From Clostridiales bacterium (GTDB taxonomy: Bacteria > Bacillota > Clostridia > Christensenellales > Borkfalkiaceae): 64,000 bases of DNA. Below the pieces are notes generated by a model. The model was not told the origin of the DNA. It ran no database searches and saw nothing but the letters and a program-made list of their open reading frames with translations. Shown here piece by piece: positions 55,022 through 64,000 of this stretch (its first letter is position 1; the number at the start of each line of letters is the position of its first letter). The stretch spans positions 124,001 to 188,000 of the forward strand of contig JAFLVN010000001.1 in the NCBI GenBank assembly GCA_022508285.1, given 5' to 3'. The position numbers and the translations under genes are program-made.

Positions 55022-55951
55022 TTATAAACTTTGTTCAATGATTTTTTGTGCGGCGGCAAGCACTTTTTCTTTTAAGCTCTTTGGTGAGAGCACTTTAACT
55101 GCGCCGCCGTAGCTCAAAATTTTTCCCACAAGCTGACTGTCGTCCGGCAGGGTGACGTCTGCAACAAAGCTTTTGCCCCGAGGCTCTATATTGTCAATTC
55201 CAAGCCATTCTTCGGCGTCCGCCAAGGACGCCTTTTCTATTTCAAGCGTGACGGCAATCAGTTTGTCGGTGGAGTAGTAGAAGTCGAGGGGGATTTCCTT
55301 TCGTGAAATTTCACGCTTTTCAAAGGTCCTTCCCGTAAAGCTCGCCTGTTTTATTCTGCCTATTTTAAAGGTTCTGAAGTCCTGCTTGGTATGGCAAAAG
55401 GCGTACACGTACCACACGTTTTGCTTGAATATTAAAACGTGCGGGTCGATAACTCTGCGGCTGTGCTCGCCCTCTCGGGAGATATAGTCTACCATAAGAC
55501 TCTTAGCCTCGTTTACCGCCTGTTCCACCACAAGCATTTTGTCGGAGAACTTTTTAGTGTCCCCCCAGGTGCCGCCGTCCACTATAATATTACCGCTGAC
55601 CGATGAGCCCGTGCGCTCGTTTTTTTGGCGGCTTTCAAGCTTTTCCCTTGCGGTTATAATATTTTCGTCGTGCACCTGACTCGCCATTGCGTCGAGGGCG
55701 TTTATCGCCGCCGCATACTCGTCTCTGGTGAAATATCCCGTGGGCAGACGGAAGGTGTCGGCAACGGTAAGTCCGCCGTACCTGCCCCGAGCAACGTCTA
55801 CGGGCACGCCGCACACAATCAGCTCTTCAACGTAGCGGTACACGCTGCGCACAGAAATTTCGTATCTTTCGGCAATTTCTTTTGCGGTAATCTTTTTCTT
55901 CGACAAAAGCTGCATTAAAATCTTCAACATAATCTGGTATTTCAAGCCCAA
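55022..55951 (-). CDS. YafY-type regulator with WYL domain
   Basis: Transcription factor of 309 residues. An N-terminal HTH_11 (ITAKEIAERYEISVRSVYRY) is followed by a WYL domain (about 140-215) with HVLIFKQNVWYVYAFCHTKQ and a WCX C-terminal part. WYL regulators often sense small ligands or nucleic acids and control stress or defence genes. It reads away from the small gene at 56068, across a shared intergenic region. The target is not evident. Confidence 0.92.
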   Translation of the reverse strand: MGLKYQIMLKILMQLLSKKKITAKEIAERYEISVRSVYRYVEELIVCGVPVDVARGRYGGLTVADTFRLPTGYFTRDEYAAAINALDAMASQVHDENIITAREKLESRQKNERTGSSVSGNIIVDGGTWGDTKKFSDKMLVVEQAVNEAKSLMVDYISREGEHSRRVIDPHVLIFKQNVWYVYAFCHTKQDFRTFKIGRIKQASFTGRTFEKREISRKEIPLDFYYSTDKLIAVTLEIEKASLADAEEWLGIDNIEPRGKSFVADVTLPDDSQLVGKILSYGGAVKVLSPKSLKEKVLAAAQKIIEQSL

Positions 55952-56067
55952 GTCCTCCGTACAATAAAACGATAAAATTATTTTTTAAAAATTTTATCAT
56001 ACATGACAGTATTTGTCAACTTTAATAAATATAATTTGACTTGTAAATATCGAGGAGGGGCAAAAAT

Positions 56068-56265
56068 ATGAACTTCACTGCTTATATTCAAAGACAAAAA
56101 AACTTAATCCGCAGCCGTCACGAGGGCGAAACTTTTTTAATTGAAAACGGAGAACTTATACCAATCCCCGACAGGGATAAGCTTTTATCGGAGCTCGATT
56201 CGCTTGTCGGACTCAACGTTTTCGAGCGGTTAAGGAGCCGCATTCGCCGCAAGGTCGGCGCTTGA
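56068..56265 (+). CDS. Small hypothetical protein, 65 residues
   Basis: GAGGAGGGG gives it a strong ribosome site. The product is charged, with a helical N-terminus (NFTAYIQRQKNLIRSRHEGE), a short beta pair (FLIENGELIPIPD) and a basic end (RLRSRIRRKVGA). It is divergent from the WYL regulator and could be its target. It is followed by a good terminator. No family recognised. Confidence 0.65.
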   Translation: MNFTAYIQRQKNLIRSRHEGETFLIENGELIPIPDRDKLLSELDSLVGLNVFERLRSRIRRKVGA

Positions 56266-56289
56266 ATTTTATGCGGACAATTTAAAGAA

Positions 56290-56328
56290 GGGCGGCGGCG
56301 CATATTGCGCCCCCGCCCCTTTATTTCA
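56290..56328 (+). terminator. Terminator after the 65-residue gene
   Basis: GGGCGGCGGCGC pairs with GCGCCCCCGCCC (one bulge), followed by CTTTATTT. Confidence 0.85.
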
Positions 56329-56375
56329 GTATAAATCCGAGGAAATTTATAACTTGTATTTAGTTTATTTGTGGC

Positions 56376-57182
56376 TTAAAATTGTTTAACCACAATGCGC
56401 TCGATTATGGCAATAATCCCGTACATGCATGCCGCAAGTATGCACAGTATAAAGGTTGCGGTCATAACAAGGTCCAGCCGCATAACCTGACCGCCGTACA
56501 CAATTAAGTATCCGAGCCCCGCACGTGAGGAGATATACTCGCCCATAATCGAGCCTATCCAGGAAAGCCCCACGGCAACTTTTAAAGTATTCATAAGGGT
56601 GGGTAGGGACGCAGGCATAATGAGCTTTGTCAAAGTGGCAATTCTGCCTGCGCCCATTGCCTTCATAAGCGTGAGCTTTGTGGAATCTACGGCAATAAAA
56701 CCTGCAAGCGTGTTCATTATGCACAGAATTATCGATACGATTACGGTCATAAATATTATTGCGCTGTAGCCCGTGCCTATCCAGATTATTATCAGCGGTC
56801 CGAGCGCTATTTTGGGCAGGGAGTTCAATACTACGATATACGGCTCGACCACGGCACGTACCGTTTCGCTCGACCATAGTAGTATGGCTATAAAGTAGCC
56901 CGCAATAACGGCAATAGCGAACCCGGCAAGCGTTTCGCCCAGTGTTATGCCGATGTGTTTTGTCAGCTCGCCGCTTTTGTAGAGCGAGGACAGAGTTTTT
57001 ATTACACGGGAGGGTGAACTCGTTATAAACGGGTCAATCACCTTGAAATGCGCCATGAGCTCCCACAGCCCGAGGATTGCGACAAGAATAAGCCAGCGTA
57101 GAGTGAATATCAGAATTTTGTTTCTTCTTATTTTTTTCAGATACGCGAGATGCTCGCGCGAACAGTTCATGTTTTTTTTCAT
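56376..57182 (-). CDS. ABC transporter permease (NitT/TauT type)
   Basis: Inner-membrane permease, 268 residues, six TM segments. It carries the EAA-type loop (MKAMGAGRIATLTKLIMPAS) that docks the ATPase. It has the architecture of SsuC/TauC/ThiX-like permeases for sulfonates, nitrate or vitamin precursors. Third gene of a substrate-binding/ATPase/permease operon read from 58921. Confidence 0.92.
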   Translation of the reverse strand: MKKNMNCSREHLAYLKKIRRNKILIFTLRWLILVAILGLWELMAHFKVIDPFITSSPSRVIKTLSSLYKSGELTKHIGITLGETLAGFAIAVIAGYFIAILLWSSETVRAVVEPYIVVLNSLPKIALGPLIIIWIGTGYSAIIFMTVIVSIILCIMNTLAGFIAVDSTKLTLMKAMGAGRIATLTKLIMPASLPTLMNTLKVAVGLSWIGSIMGEYISSRAGLGYLIVYGGQVMRLDLVMTATFILCILAACMYGIIAIIERIVVKQF

Positions 57183-57206
57183 CTTTTGAAAATCCCGTAT
57201 TTATTT

Positions 57207-57929
57207 TTATATTCCGAGTTCCTTGCGCAAAACTTCAAACGTGCCTGCAAAATGGCTGTCGTTGCGCCTGTCTTTGGGGGTGAAAGCAAAGGTAATTTCG
57301 TGCTCCGCCAAAACGTGAGCTGGGCGGGCGGTCAGCACCACGATTTTGTCGGAAAGCGCTATCGCCTCCGATATGTCGTGGGTAACGAGCAACGCAGTCT
57401 TTTTTTCAGACTTGATTATGGATTGCACGTCGTCGCACACCTCGAGCCTTGTCTGGTAGTCGAGGGCGGAAAAGGGTTCGTCTAACAGCAGTATTTCAGG
57501 CTCTGCCGCAAGGGTGCGTATGAGCGCTACCCTCTGTCTCATGCCGCCCGAAAGCTGTGAAGGGCTCTTTTTTAAAAAGTCCTTCAAACCGTACTTTTCG
57601 GCAAGTGCGCAAGCCTTTGCCCGCATTTCCGCCGTGTTCCGCTTTTTTACTTCCAACGGCAGGTATATATTCTGTTCCACCGTACGCCATTCAAACAGCG
57701 CATCCCGTTGCAGCATATATCCGAACTCTCCGCTTCCCCGTATAATTTTGCCAGAGGAAGGGGACAGAAGTCCCGCCGCAAGGGAGAGTATAGTCGACTT
57801 TCCGCATCCCGAAGGTCCTATAACCGAAACAAACTGCCCCTTTTCAACTTTGAAGCTTAAGTCCCGTACGGCCGCCGTTTCACCCGATTTGGTGTGATAG
57901 GTATAAGAAATTTTATCAAATTCAAGCAT
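57207..57929 (-). CDS. ABC transporter ATP-binding protein (NitT/TauT type)
   Basis: Nucleotide-binding subunit, 240 residues, with Walker A GPSGCGKST, signature LSGGMRQRVALIR, Walker B LLLDEPFSALD and the switch histidine in LLVTHDISEAI. Its ATG overlaps the stop of the binding-protein gene by one base and the permease follows after 24 bases. Confidence 0.95.
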   Translation of the reverse strand: MLEFDKISYTYHTKSGETAAVRDLSFKVEKGQFVSVIGPSGCGKSTILSLAAGLLSPSSGKIIRGSGEFGYMLQRDALFEWRTVEQNIYLPLEVKKRNTAEMRAKACALAEKYGLKDFLKKSPSQLSGGMRQRVALIRTLAAEPEILLLDEPFSALDYQTRLEVCDDVQSIIKSEKKTALLVTHDISEAIALSDKIVVLTARPAHVLAEHEITFAFTPKDRRNDSHFAGTFEVLRKELGI

Positions 57930-58921
57930 TATGCGTAAACTTCGTCGTAAACTTTCTGAGCGACGTCCGTTAAAACGATGTCGTCGAAATTAACCCGTCT
58001 TTCCAGTTCGCCCGCAAGGTCTATAACGTCCTGCAATCTTGTAAACGCCTGTCTTTCCATAGCCATATTGGTGACCCATGCGTCGATTGCCTTGTAGCTT
58101 TCAAGCGAAGTTTTTATGCTTTCTACGCTCGTATCGGCAAAATATTTTGTCAAAAGCTTTGCAACCGTATCCGTGCTCTCGGTATTGAGGTATTTTATAG
58201 CCTTGGTAACCGCACGCAAAAGTCCCTCTATTCTATCGCCGTTTTTATTTATATAGCTTTGCTTTGCCATAAAGCAGGTGTAGGGGATTTCGCCCGATTC
58301 CGCACCCACGGAAGCTACTATATAGCCCTTGCCTTCGGCTTGAAAATTGCTTGCCACGGGTTCGAACATCGTGCAGTAGTCCGCCGTGCCGTTCGCAAAT
58401 GCGGCTGTCATATTGTTGAAGTTTGCGCTCGTATTGAGCGTTGCGTTTACGTTTCTGTTATTCAATACGTAAGAGAACGTCATAAAGGGCACGCCGCCCG
58501 GTCTGCCTGCAAGTATCTCTTTGCCCTCAAGGTCGGTCCACTCGAAGTCGGGTTCGGGATTTCTGCCCACAAGGAATGAGCCGTCACGCTTTGTAAGCTG
58601 TCCGAATACCATGGGCTGGTCTTCGCTTCCGCCAATAGATACGTATACCGCCGCCTCCGGTCCGCAGAAGCCTATGTCTGCGCTGCCCGACAGCACCGCC
58701 GCCATGGTGTTATCTGCGCCGCCGCCGTTGGTCAGCTCTATTTTAAAGCCTTCATCCTCAAAATATCCCAGCGAGTCCGCAAGGTATAAAGGTGCGTAGA
58801 ACACCGAGTGTGTGACTTCGTTTATCCTAAGTACGTTTTTGTCTCTTCCACAGCCTGTCGCAGCAAAAGGTATTGCCAGAGCGCACACGACGGCTAAAAA
58901 TAAGTAAATCAGTTTTTTCAC
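57929..58921 (-). CDS. ABC substrate-binding lipoprotein (NMT1/SsuA-like)
   Basis: Extracellular binding protein, 330 residues, anchored by a lipobox (FAATGCGRDK). The two-lobed NMT1-like fold begins INEVTHSVFYAPLYLADSLG and has LTNGGGADNTMAAVLSGSAD, as in nitrate/sulfonate/taurine/pyrimidine-precursor receptors. No riboswitch (TPP, FMN or other) is visible upstream, so the substrate stays open. AAGGAG precedes the start. Confidence 0.9.
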   Translation of the reverse strand: MKKLIYLFLAVVCALAIPFAATGCGRDKNVLRINEVTHSVFYAPLYLADSLGYFEDEGFKIELTNGGGADNTMAAVLSGSADIGFCGPEAAVYVSIGGSEDQPMVFGQLTKRDGSFLVGRNPEPDFEWTDLEGKEILAGRPGGVPFMTFSYVLNNRNVNATLNTSANFNNMTAAFANGTADYCTMFEPVASNFQAEGKGYIVASVGAESGEIPYTCFMAKQSYINKNGDRIEGLLRAVTKAIKYLNTESTDTVAKLLTKYFADTSVESIKTSLESYKAIDAWVTNMAMERQAFTRLQDVIDLAGELERRVNFDDIVLTDVAQKVYDEVYA

Positions 58922-58973
58922 TGTTAACTCCTTAAAAATTTAATAATACATACTATGCGCCCGCCTTTTGCGT

Positions 58974-59003
58974 TTGACAACAGAGGGCGATTTAAGCTAT
59001 AAT
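58974..59003 (+). promoter_or_regulatory. Promoter of valS
   Basis: TTGACA (58974-58979), 18-base spacer, TATAAT (58998-59003). The roughly 45-nt leader is too short for a T-box. Confidence 0.85.
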
Positions 59004-59057
59004 ATTTTAGTATACTATCTAATAATGTAAGGGCTAATATTCAGTTAGAGGTTTTTG

Positions 59058-61673
59058 ATGGAAAAGAAGTACAATCCCAAAAGTTTCGAGGATAAACTGT
59101 ATAAGGAGTGGGAAGAGTCGGGCTGTTTTAAAGCCGAGCGCGACGATAAAAAAGTTCCCTTCACCATAGTGATGCCCCCTCCCAATATAACGGGACAGCT
59201 GCACATGGGTCACGCCATGGATGAAACGTTGCAGGATACAATTATCCGCTTCAAGCGCATGCAGGGCTACTGCACCCTTTGGCTTCCCGGCACGGATCAC
59301 GCATCCATTGCCACCGAGGTAAAGATTGTCGAGGAGATGAAAAAGGAGGGGCTCTCAAAAGCCGATTTGGGGCGAGAGGGATTCCTTAAACGTGCCTGGG
59401 CGTGGAAGGAAAAGTATGCGGGCAGAATATGCGGACAGCTCAAAAAGCTGGGCTCTTCCTGCGACTGGGATCGCCTCACCTTCACCATGGACGAAAAGTG
59501 CTCCCGAGCCGTGCGGGAAGTGTTCGTCAACCTCTACAATAAGAAACTGATTTACAGAGGCAGCCGTATAATAAACTGGTGTCCCACTTGCAAAACTGCG
59601 TTATCCGACGCCGAGGTAGACTATGCCGAGGAAGCCGGCAACTTCTGGCACATAAAATACTTTGTTGAGGGCACGGACAGGGCGCTCGTGGTTGCCACAA
59701 CCCGTCCCGAAACAATGTTCGGTGACACTGCGGTAGCCGTCAATCCCAAGGATAAACGCTACAACGACCTCATCGGCAAAAACGTCATTCTTCCCGTTGT
59801 AAATAAGCCTATACCCGTAGTCGGCGACGAACACGCCGATATGGAATTCGGCACGGGCGTAGTTAAAATAACCCCCGCCCACGACCCCAACGACTTCGAG
59901 GTGGGACTTCGTCACAATCTGCCCGTAGTGCGGGTAATGAACGACGACGGCACGATGAACGATGGAGCGGGCAAGTTTGCAGGGCTCGACAGATACGAGT
60001 GCAGAAAACAGCTTGTTAAAGAGTTGGAGGAGGGCGGATATCTCGTAAAAATCCAACCCCACACCCATAACGTCGGTCACTGCTACCGCTGCAACTCCAC
60101 GGTAGAGCCCATCGTTTCCAAGCAGTGGTTCGTTAAAATGGACTCTCTCGCCCGTCCCGCAATAAATGCGGTCATGAATAAAAAGGTCACCTTCATACCC
60201 GAACGTTTTGCTAAAACGTATTACAACTGGATGGAGAACGTAAAGGACTGGTGCATCTCCCGTCAGCTGTGGTGGGGTCATAGGATTCCCGTTTGGTACT
60301 GCGGCGACTGCGGCGAGGAAATCTGCTCAAAGCAAGACCCCGTAGAGTGTCCTCACTGCCACGGAAAAAACCTTACGCAGGACGAGGACGTTCTTGATAC
60401 CTGGTTCTCGTCTGCGCTCTGGCCGTTCTCCACGCTCGGCTATCCCGACGACACTTCCGATTTGGAGTATTTCTATCCTACGGACGTGCTCGTCACAGGC
60501 TACGATATAATTTTCTTCTGGGTAGCAAGAATGATATTCTCGGGGCTTGAACATATGAGAAAAGTGCCCTTTAGGGACGTTCTCATTCACGGACTCGTGC
60601 GCGACGAAAAGGGCAGAAAGATGTCAAAGAGCCTCGGCAACGGCGTCGACCCCCTTGAAATCATTGATAAATACGGCGCAGACAGCTTAAGGTTTTCCCT
60701 CTTGCAGGGCGTTGCTCCCGGCAACGACACCCGCTATTCAGACGCAAAGGTGGAAGCGTGCGGCAACTTCATGAACAAGATTTGGAACGCCAGCCGTTTC
60801 GTTATATCGGGTGCTGAGGGCAGAAAAATAAAGCCCATTTCCGAAATAAAGCTGTGTGCCGCCGATAAGTGGATAATAAGCCGTCTGCAGTCGGTAATCC
60901 GTGACGTTACGCTTGCCTTAAATAAATTCGAGCTTGGCGTTGCCTGTCAGATGTTATACGACTTCACCTGGTCGGACTTCTGCGACTGGTATATAGAGCT
61001 TTCAAAGCCCGCCCTCTACGGCGACGACGAGGGCAAAAAGGACGGGGCAATTTCCGTGCTCGTATTCGTTTTAGAGAACACGTTAAAGCTTTTGCACCCG
61101 TTCATACCGTTCATCACGGACGAAATTTACCGCTCTATTCCGGGAGCTTCGGGCACTATAATGCTCAAGGATTATCCCCACTACAACGCAAAGCTTGCCT
61201 ACAAAAAGGACGCCCTTGCCTTCGAGGGAATCAAGGATATAATAACGGCTGTGCGCGGCGCAAAAGCTGAACTCGGCTGCGCACCTTCAAAAAAGGTCAG
61301 TTTGTATATCGTCACGGAAAGCAAGCGGCTGATATCGGCAAATCAGGACAGCATATTAAAGCTTGCCGGCGCAAAGGATATCACCTTTATCTCCGACGCC
61401 GCCGAGGCGGGCGAAAAGGCGGTTGCCAAAGTCTTGCCTATAGGAACTTTATATATCCCCATGGGCGAGCTTGTCGACATCGACAAGGAGAGAGAGAGAT
61501 TGCAGGGTGAGCTTGAAAAGGTAACGGAAGAAATTCGCCGAGCCGACGGCAAGTTGAACAACTCGGGCTTTATGTTAAAAGCGCCCAAAAAGCTTGTCGA
61601 TGACGAGCGGGCCAAGCTCGACAAATATATCGCAATGCGCGAAAAAATAATGGAACAGCTCAAAAACTTATAA
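59058..61673 (+). CDS. valS: Valyl-tRNA synthetase
   Basis: Charges tRNA-Val. 871 residues with HMGH (49-52) and GRKMSKSLGNG marking the class I catalytic core. The CP1 editing domain (TTRPETMFGDTAVAVNP) lies between them, an anticodon-binding domain follows, and the C-terminal coiled coil (VDIDKERERLQGELEKVTEE) is characteristic of ValS. The ATG at 59058 follows AGAGG; a TTG one codon earlier is less likely. Confidence 0.98.
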   Translation: MEKKYNPKSFEDKLYKEWEESGCFKAERDDKKVPFTIVMPPPNITGQLHMGHAMDETLQDTIIRFKRMQGYCTLWLPGTDHASIATEVKIVEEMKKEGLSKADLGREGFLKRAWAWKEKYAGRICGQLKKLGSSCDWDRLTFTMDEKCSRAVREVFVNLYNKKLIYRGSRIINWCPTCKTALSDAEVDYAEEAGNFWHIKYFVEGTDRALVVATTRPETMFGDTAVAVNPKDKRYNDLIGKNVILPVVNKPIPVVGDEHADMEFGTGVVKITPAHDPNDFEVGLRHNLPVVRVMNDDGTMNDGAGKFAGLDRYECRKQLVKELEEGGYLVKIQPHTHNVGHCYRCNSTVEPIVSKQWFVKMDSLARPAINAVMNKKVTFIPERFAKTYYNWMENVKDWCISRQLWWGHRIPVWYCGDCGEEICSKQDPVECPHCHGKNLTQDEDVLDTWFSSALWPFSTLGYPDDTSDLEYFYPTDVLVTGYDIIFFWVARMIFSGLEHMRKVPFRDVLIHGLVRDEKGRKMSKSLGNGVDPLEIIDKYGADSLRFSLLQGVAPGNDTRYSDAKVEACGNFMNKIWNASRFVISGAEGRKIKPISEIKLCAADKWIISRLQSVIRDVTLALNKFELGVACQMLYDFTWSDFCDWYIELSKPALYGDDEGKKDGAISVLVFVLENTLKLLHPFIPFITDEIYRSIPGASGTIMLKDYPHYNAKLAYKKDALAFEGIKDIITAVRGAKAELGCAPSKKVSLYIVTESKRLISANQDSILKLAGAKDITFISDAAEAGEKAVAKVLPIGTLYIPMGELVDIDKERERLQGELEKVTEEIRRADGKLNNSGFMLKAPKKLVDDERAKLDKYIAMREKIMEQLKNL

Positions 61674-61685
61674 CGGCGGTATAAA

Positions 61686-63131
61686 GTGTCTAAAAAGAAT
61701 TCAAAAAGCAATGCAAAAAAGGCAGAAAAGGTTGCAAAAAACCACCCCAAACTTATTGCGGCAGTTGCACTAATAATAGCAATAATCATTGTTGCGGCAG
61801 TCGTACTGTACTTCGTAAAGCCCGACATATACCATAAATATCTCGGTGTGGGCGACCACACCTGGGGCGAATGGAATATTAAAACCGAGGAGACTTGCGG
61901 CAAAAAGGGTTTGCGATTGCACGTCTGCACCGTCTGCGGAGAAGAGGAAGAAGAAGTTGTTCCCGCAACGGGCAATCACGACTACGATGACGAGGATATT
62001 TGTCTCGTATGCGGCTACGATAAAAACTTTTTCGGCACGGAAACCGAAGTAGCTGAATCGGAATTTTCAATTCATGTAATTGATTTGGGCGAGTATGCCG
62101 GCGACAGTATCTACATAAAAGCTGGTGATAACGATATTTTGATAGATGCAGGTTCGCGCGCAGGCAGCGCAGAACTTATTTGTAATTACCTTGCGGACTA
62201 CGTTACGGACGGCAAGCTTGAATACGTAATTGCCACCCACGCCGACCAGGACCACATAGCGGCGTTTGTCGGTAGCGGTGAAAACTCGGGTGTTCTGTAT
62301 AAATATGAAGTTGATACTTTAATTAAATTCGACAACATTATAAAGAAGAAAGAAAACTCTCCTACCAAAGTATATACCGACTTTATGTCGGCAGTGGATT
62401 ATTTAAAAGCTAATGGCACAACCGTATATACCGCAGGTCAGTGCTATAACGAAACGGACGGTGCAAAGCGGCAGTACTGGCTGGACAGCGAGCACACCCT
62501 TTCGATGAATATTCTGTATAATCACTATTACTATAACCAGAGCACGGACGAGAACAATCATTCGGTCGTAACTCTCTTTACAAAGACGACGGATACCGGT
62601 AACTTCAACTATCTTTTTACGGGCGACCTTGAAAAGGACGGCGAATCCAGAATGGTGGACTACTACGCAAAACCGTCAAACAGCAAGTCGGAGTACGATA
62701 TTCTGCCCGAAGTCGATTTCTACAAGGCGGGGCACCACGGCTCTGGTACTTCGTCAACGGCAAAGCTCTTGAACGTTATACAACCCAAATACATAGCAAT
62801 AAGCTGCTGTGCGGGTTCCCCCGAATATACGAAAAACAACTCAAATACTTTCCCCTATCAGGCGTCGCTTGACAATATGTTACAGCATACCGATAAAATA
62901 TTCTGTACGGGAATGGCTACAAATCTCCCCGAACTCGGTTCGGACGGCAAATTTACAGATGACAGTTATACTTACGAGCCACACAACGGCAATATTGTAT
63001 TCTTTTTCAATAGCCGTATAAACGCCGCCGGTGAAACTACGGGGAATATTAAAATTTGGTGTAGCAACAGCTACGATACGCTGATTGAAACGGAGTGGTT
63101 TCAAAAATACAGAACTTATAGTAAGGAATAA
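61686..63131 (+). CDS. Membrane-anchored MBL-fold hydrolase with zinc motifs
   Basis: A 481-residue surface protein starting with GTG. A basic head and one TM (about 22-43) lead to an external segment with CTVCGEEEEEVV and DICLVCGYDKN, a cysteine-pair module frequent in Firmicute surface proteins. A ComEC-like metallo-beta-lactamase domain follows with THADQDH (184-190), a later FTGDLEKDGE and KAGHHGSGTSS. The active site faces outside, suggesting an extracellular nuclease or hydrolase. Twelve bases after valS, and its stop overlaps the next start. Confidence 0.87.
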   Translation: MSKKNSKSNAKKAEKVAKNHPKLIAAVALIIAIIIVAAVVLYFVKPDIYHKYLGVGDHTWGEWNIKTEETCGKKGLRLHVCTVCGEEEEEVVPATGNHDYDDEDICLVCGYDKNFFGTETEVAESEFSIHVIDLGEYAGDSIYIKAGDNDILIDAGSRAGSAELICNYLADYVTDGKLEYVIATHADQDHIAAFVGSGENSGVLYKYEVDTLIKFDNIIKKKENSPTKVYTDFMSAVDYLKANGTTVYTAGQCYNETDGAKRQYWLDSEHTLSMNILYNHYYYNQSTDENNHSVVTLFTKTTDTGNFNYLFTGDLEKDGESRMVDYYAKPSNSKSEYDILPEVDFYKAGHHGSGTSSTAKLLNVIQPKYIAISCCAGSPEYTKNNSNTFPYQASLDNMLQHTDKIFCTGMATNLPELGSDGKFTDDSYTYEPHNGNIVFFFNSRINAAGETTGNIKIWCSNSYDTLIETEWFQKYRTYSKE

Positions 63132-64000
63132 TGGCTAAATTCGACTTAAAAGTGCGGGAAAAACTGCTTACTCTACGCAGGCAAAGACCCCAATGCGTGC
63201 ATAAAAAGTGGGTGGACTTCCCCACGGGTTTAAAGGCGCTTGTGACCGACCTTTTTACGGCGGCTCAGCTTGCCCTTCTCGCTGCGCTGTATGCATTTTT
63301 TGCCTGGTATTTCCCCGTGTTCCTATATGTGTCTGTTGTCTTAACCGTATGTGCAGCTGTGTACGTGTTCGTAACCGAGCACGACTCGCAGTCCAAAGCG
63401 AGCTGGCTGTTCCTCTTTTTAATTTCCTTCGGTTGCGGTTATATAGTATATTTTCTTGCGGACAAGCGTATCTGCTACGGCTTTAACAGAAAGCGTTACG
63501 CACAGATCTTTGACCGCTCCCGCCCGTATATCGGCGCATACGAGCTTCAGCCGACTTCTGCGGCAGTTTCAAACGACTGCGAATATATCTATAAATCGGG
63601 CGGATACGTACCGTATACCGGCACGGATATAAAATATTTTTCGGACGCACGCAAGCTTTTCGACAATCTTATAGGCAGACTTGAGGAAGCTCAAGACTTT
63701 ATATTTTTAGAGTATTTTATAGTATCCGAGGGCGTGCTCTTGGAGCGGCTCTTCGACGTATTGAGGCGCAAGGCGGCGCAGGGAGTGGAGGTACGCTTTC
63801 TTTGCGACGACGTGGGCTGTCAGGGCGTGCTCACCTCGTCCACAAAAAAGCGCATAAAGAACGCCGGCATAAAATTCAAAATATTCGAAAAACTCTTTTC
63901 GCCGTTTAGCTTCGGGCTCAACTTCCGAGACCACAGAAAGATAATAGTGATTGACGGCAAAACAGGCTACGTGGGCGGTTGCAATATAGCAGACGAATGT
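63131..64000 (+). CDS. cls: Cardiolipin synthase (N-terminal part, cut by window end)
   Basis: Membrane phospholipase-D-type enzyme joining two phosphatidylglycerols into cardiolipin. The ATG overlaps the previous TAA by one base. The 290 codons present include two or three TM segments (about 35-58, 62-82, 92-110), a PLDc N-terminal region and the first HKD motif, His268-Arg-Lys270...Asp275 (DHRKIIVIDG), followed by GGCNIADE. The second HKD motif must lie beyond position 64000. Confidence 0.92.
   Translation, partial: MAKFDLKVREKLLTLRRQRPQCVHKKWVDFPTGLKALVTDLFTAAQLALLAALYAFFAWYFPVFLYVSVVLTVCAAVYVFVTEHDSQSKASWLFLFLISFGCGYIVYFLADKRICYGFNRKRYAQIFDRSRPYIGAYELQPTSAAVSNDCEYIYKSGGYVPYTGTDIKYFSDARKLFDNLIGRLEEAQDFIFLEYFIVSEGVLLERLFDVLRRKAAQGVEVRFLCDDVGCQGVLTSSTKKRIKNAGIKFKIFEKLFSPFSFGLNFRDHRKIIVIDGKTGYVGGCNIADEC

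Noticed and set aside
58922..59057. T-box or TPP/FMN riboswitch upstream of valS or of the ABC operon
   Set aside because: The spacing is too short and no T-box, thi-box or RFN core sequence is present.

Overview
This looks like a chromosomal stretch of an anaerobic, gut-type clostridial Firmicute. Supporting signs are a V/A-type ATPase operon, KtrAB potassium uptake, a grpE-dnaK-dnaJ / prmA-rsmE-mtaB-HIT heat-shock neighbourhood, strong AGGAG ribosome binding sites and TTGACA/TATAAT promoters. A Christensenellales-like lineage is my guess, not shown by the sequence. Genes are dense, mostly on + in the chromosomal part, with strong hairpin terminators between transcription units.

Left edge (1-2180): a large serine recombinase at the window edge, a long inverted repeat downstream of it, a tRNA-Ala(GGC) on the minus strand whose transcription unit contains an extra 5' tRNA fragment, and tRNA-Val(GAC) on +.

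Integrated element (2185-17013): a 47-bp perfect direct repeat of the 3' end of tRNA-Val brackets about 14.8 kb. It starts with a tyrosine integrase reading toward the tRNA, followed by a lysogeny-type XRE repressor with a divergent promoter and palindromic operators, a compact structured RNA (about 4889-5064), small phage-type early genes (including a YopX-like protein and a PAPS-reductase-family protein), and a late-looking block of five signal/TM-anchored exported proteins plus a multi-TM P-loop ATPase. It ends in a winged-helix-like small protein, an AT-rich repeat cluster and about 640 nt of gene-free, hairpin-rich sequence (about 16250-16895) that reads like a very large ornate non-coding RNA. 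No capsid, portal, terminase, relaxase or recognisable replication initiator is visible. The membrane proteins plus ATPase could be a filamentous-phage-like or otherwise undescribed export module.

Twin cassettes: at 17053-17653 and again at 40978-41584 there is the same divergent two-gene unit, a 69-residue XRE repressor and a 93-95 residue C4 cysteine protein, with matched operator spacing but different operator sequences. This is a candidate small selfish or defence unit.

Chromosomal backbone: DUF362 protein and epimerase, InlB-repeat lipoprotein, nine-gene V-ATPase operon (proteolipid residues suggest Na+), HAD phosphatase, KtrAB, GlmM-GlmS (amino-sugar entry to peptidoglycan), L-serine dehydratase, tyrosine phosphatase, CNNM/CorC-type transporter, RadC and tRNA-Ser(TGA). 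GrpE-DnaK-DnaJ is followed by a cluster of five DnaA boxes, a DUF3737 protein, a MATE exporter, an MgtE with a duplicated N domain, then PrmA-RsmE-MtaB-PrsW-HIT. The right end holds a WYL regulator, a NitT/TauT-type ABC transporter, ValS, an MBL-fold surface protein and the start of a cardiolipin synthase cut by the window end. An imperfect intergenic repeat of about 120 bp sits both inside ktrAB and between dnaK and dnaJ.
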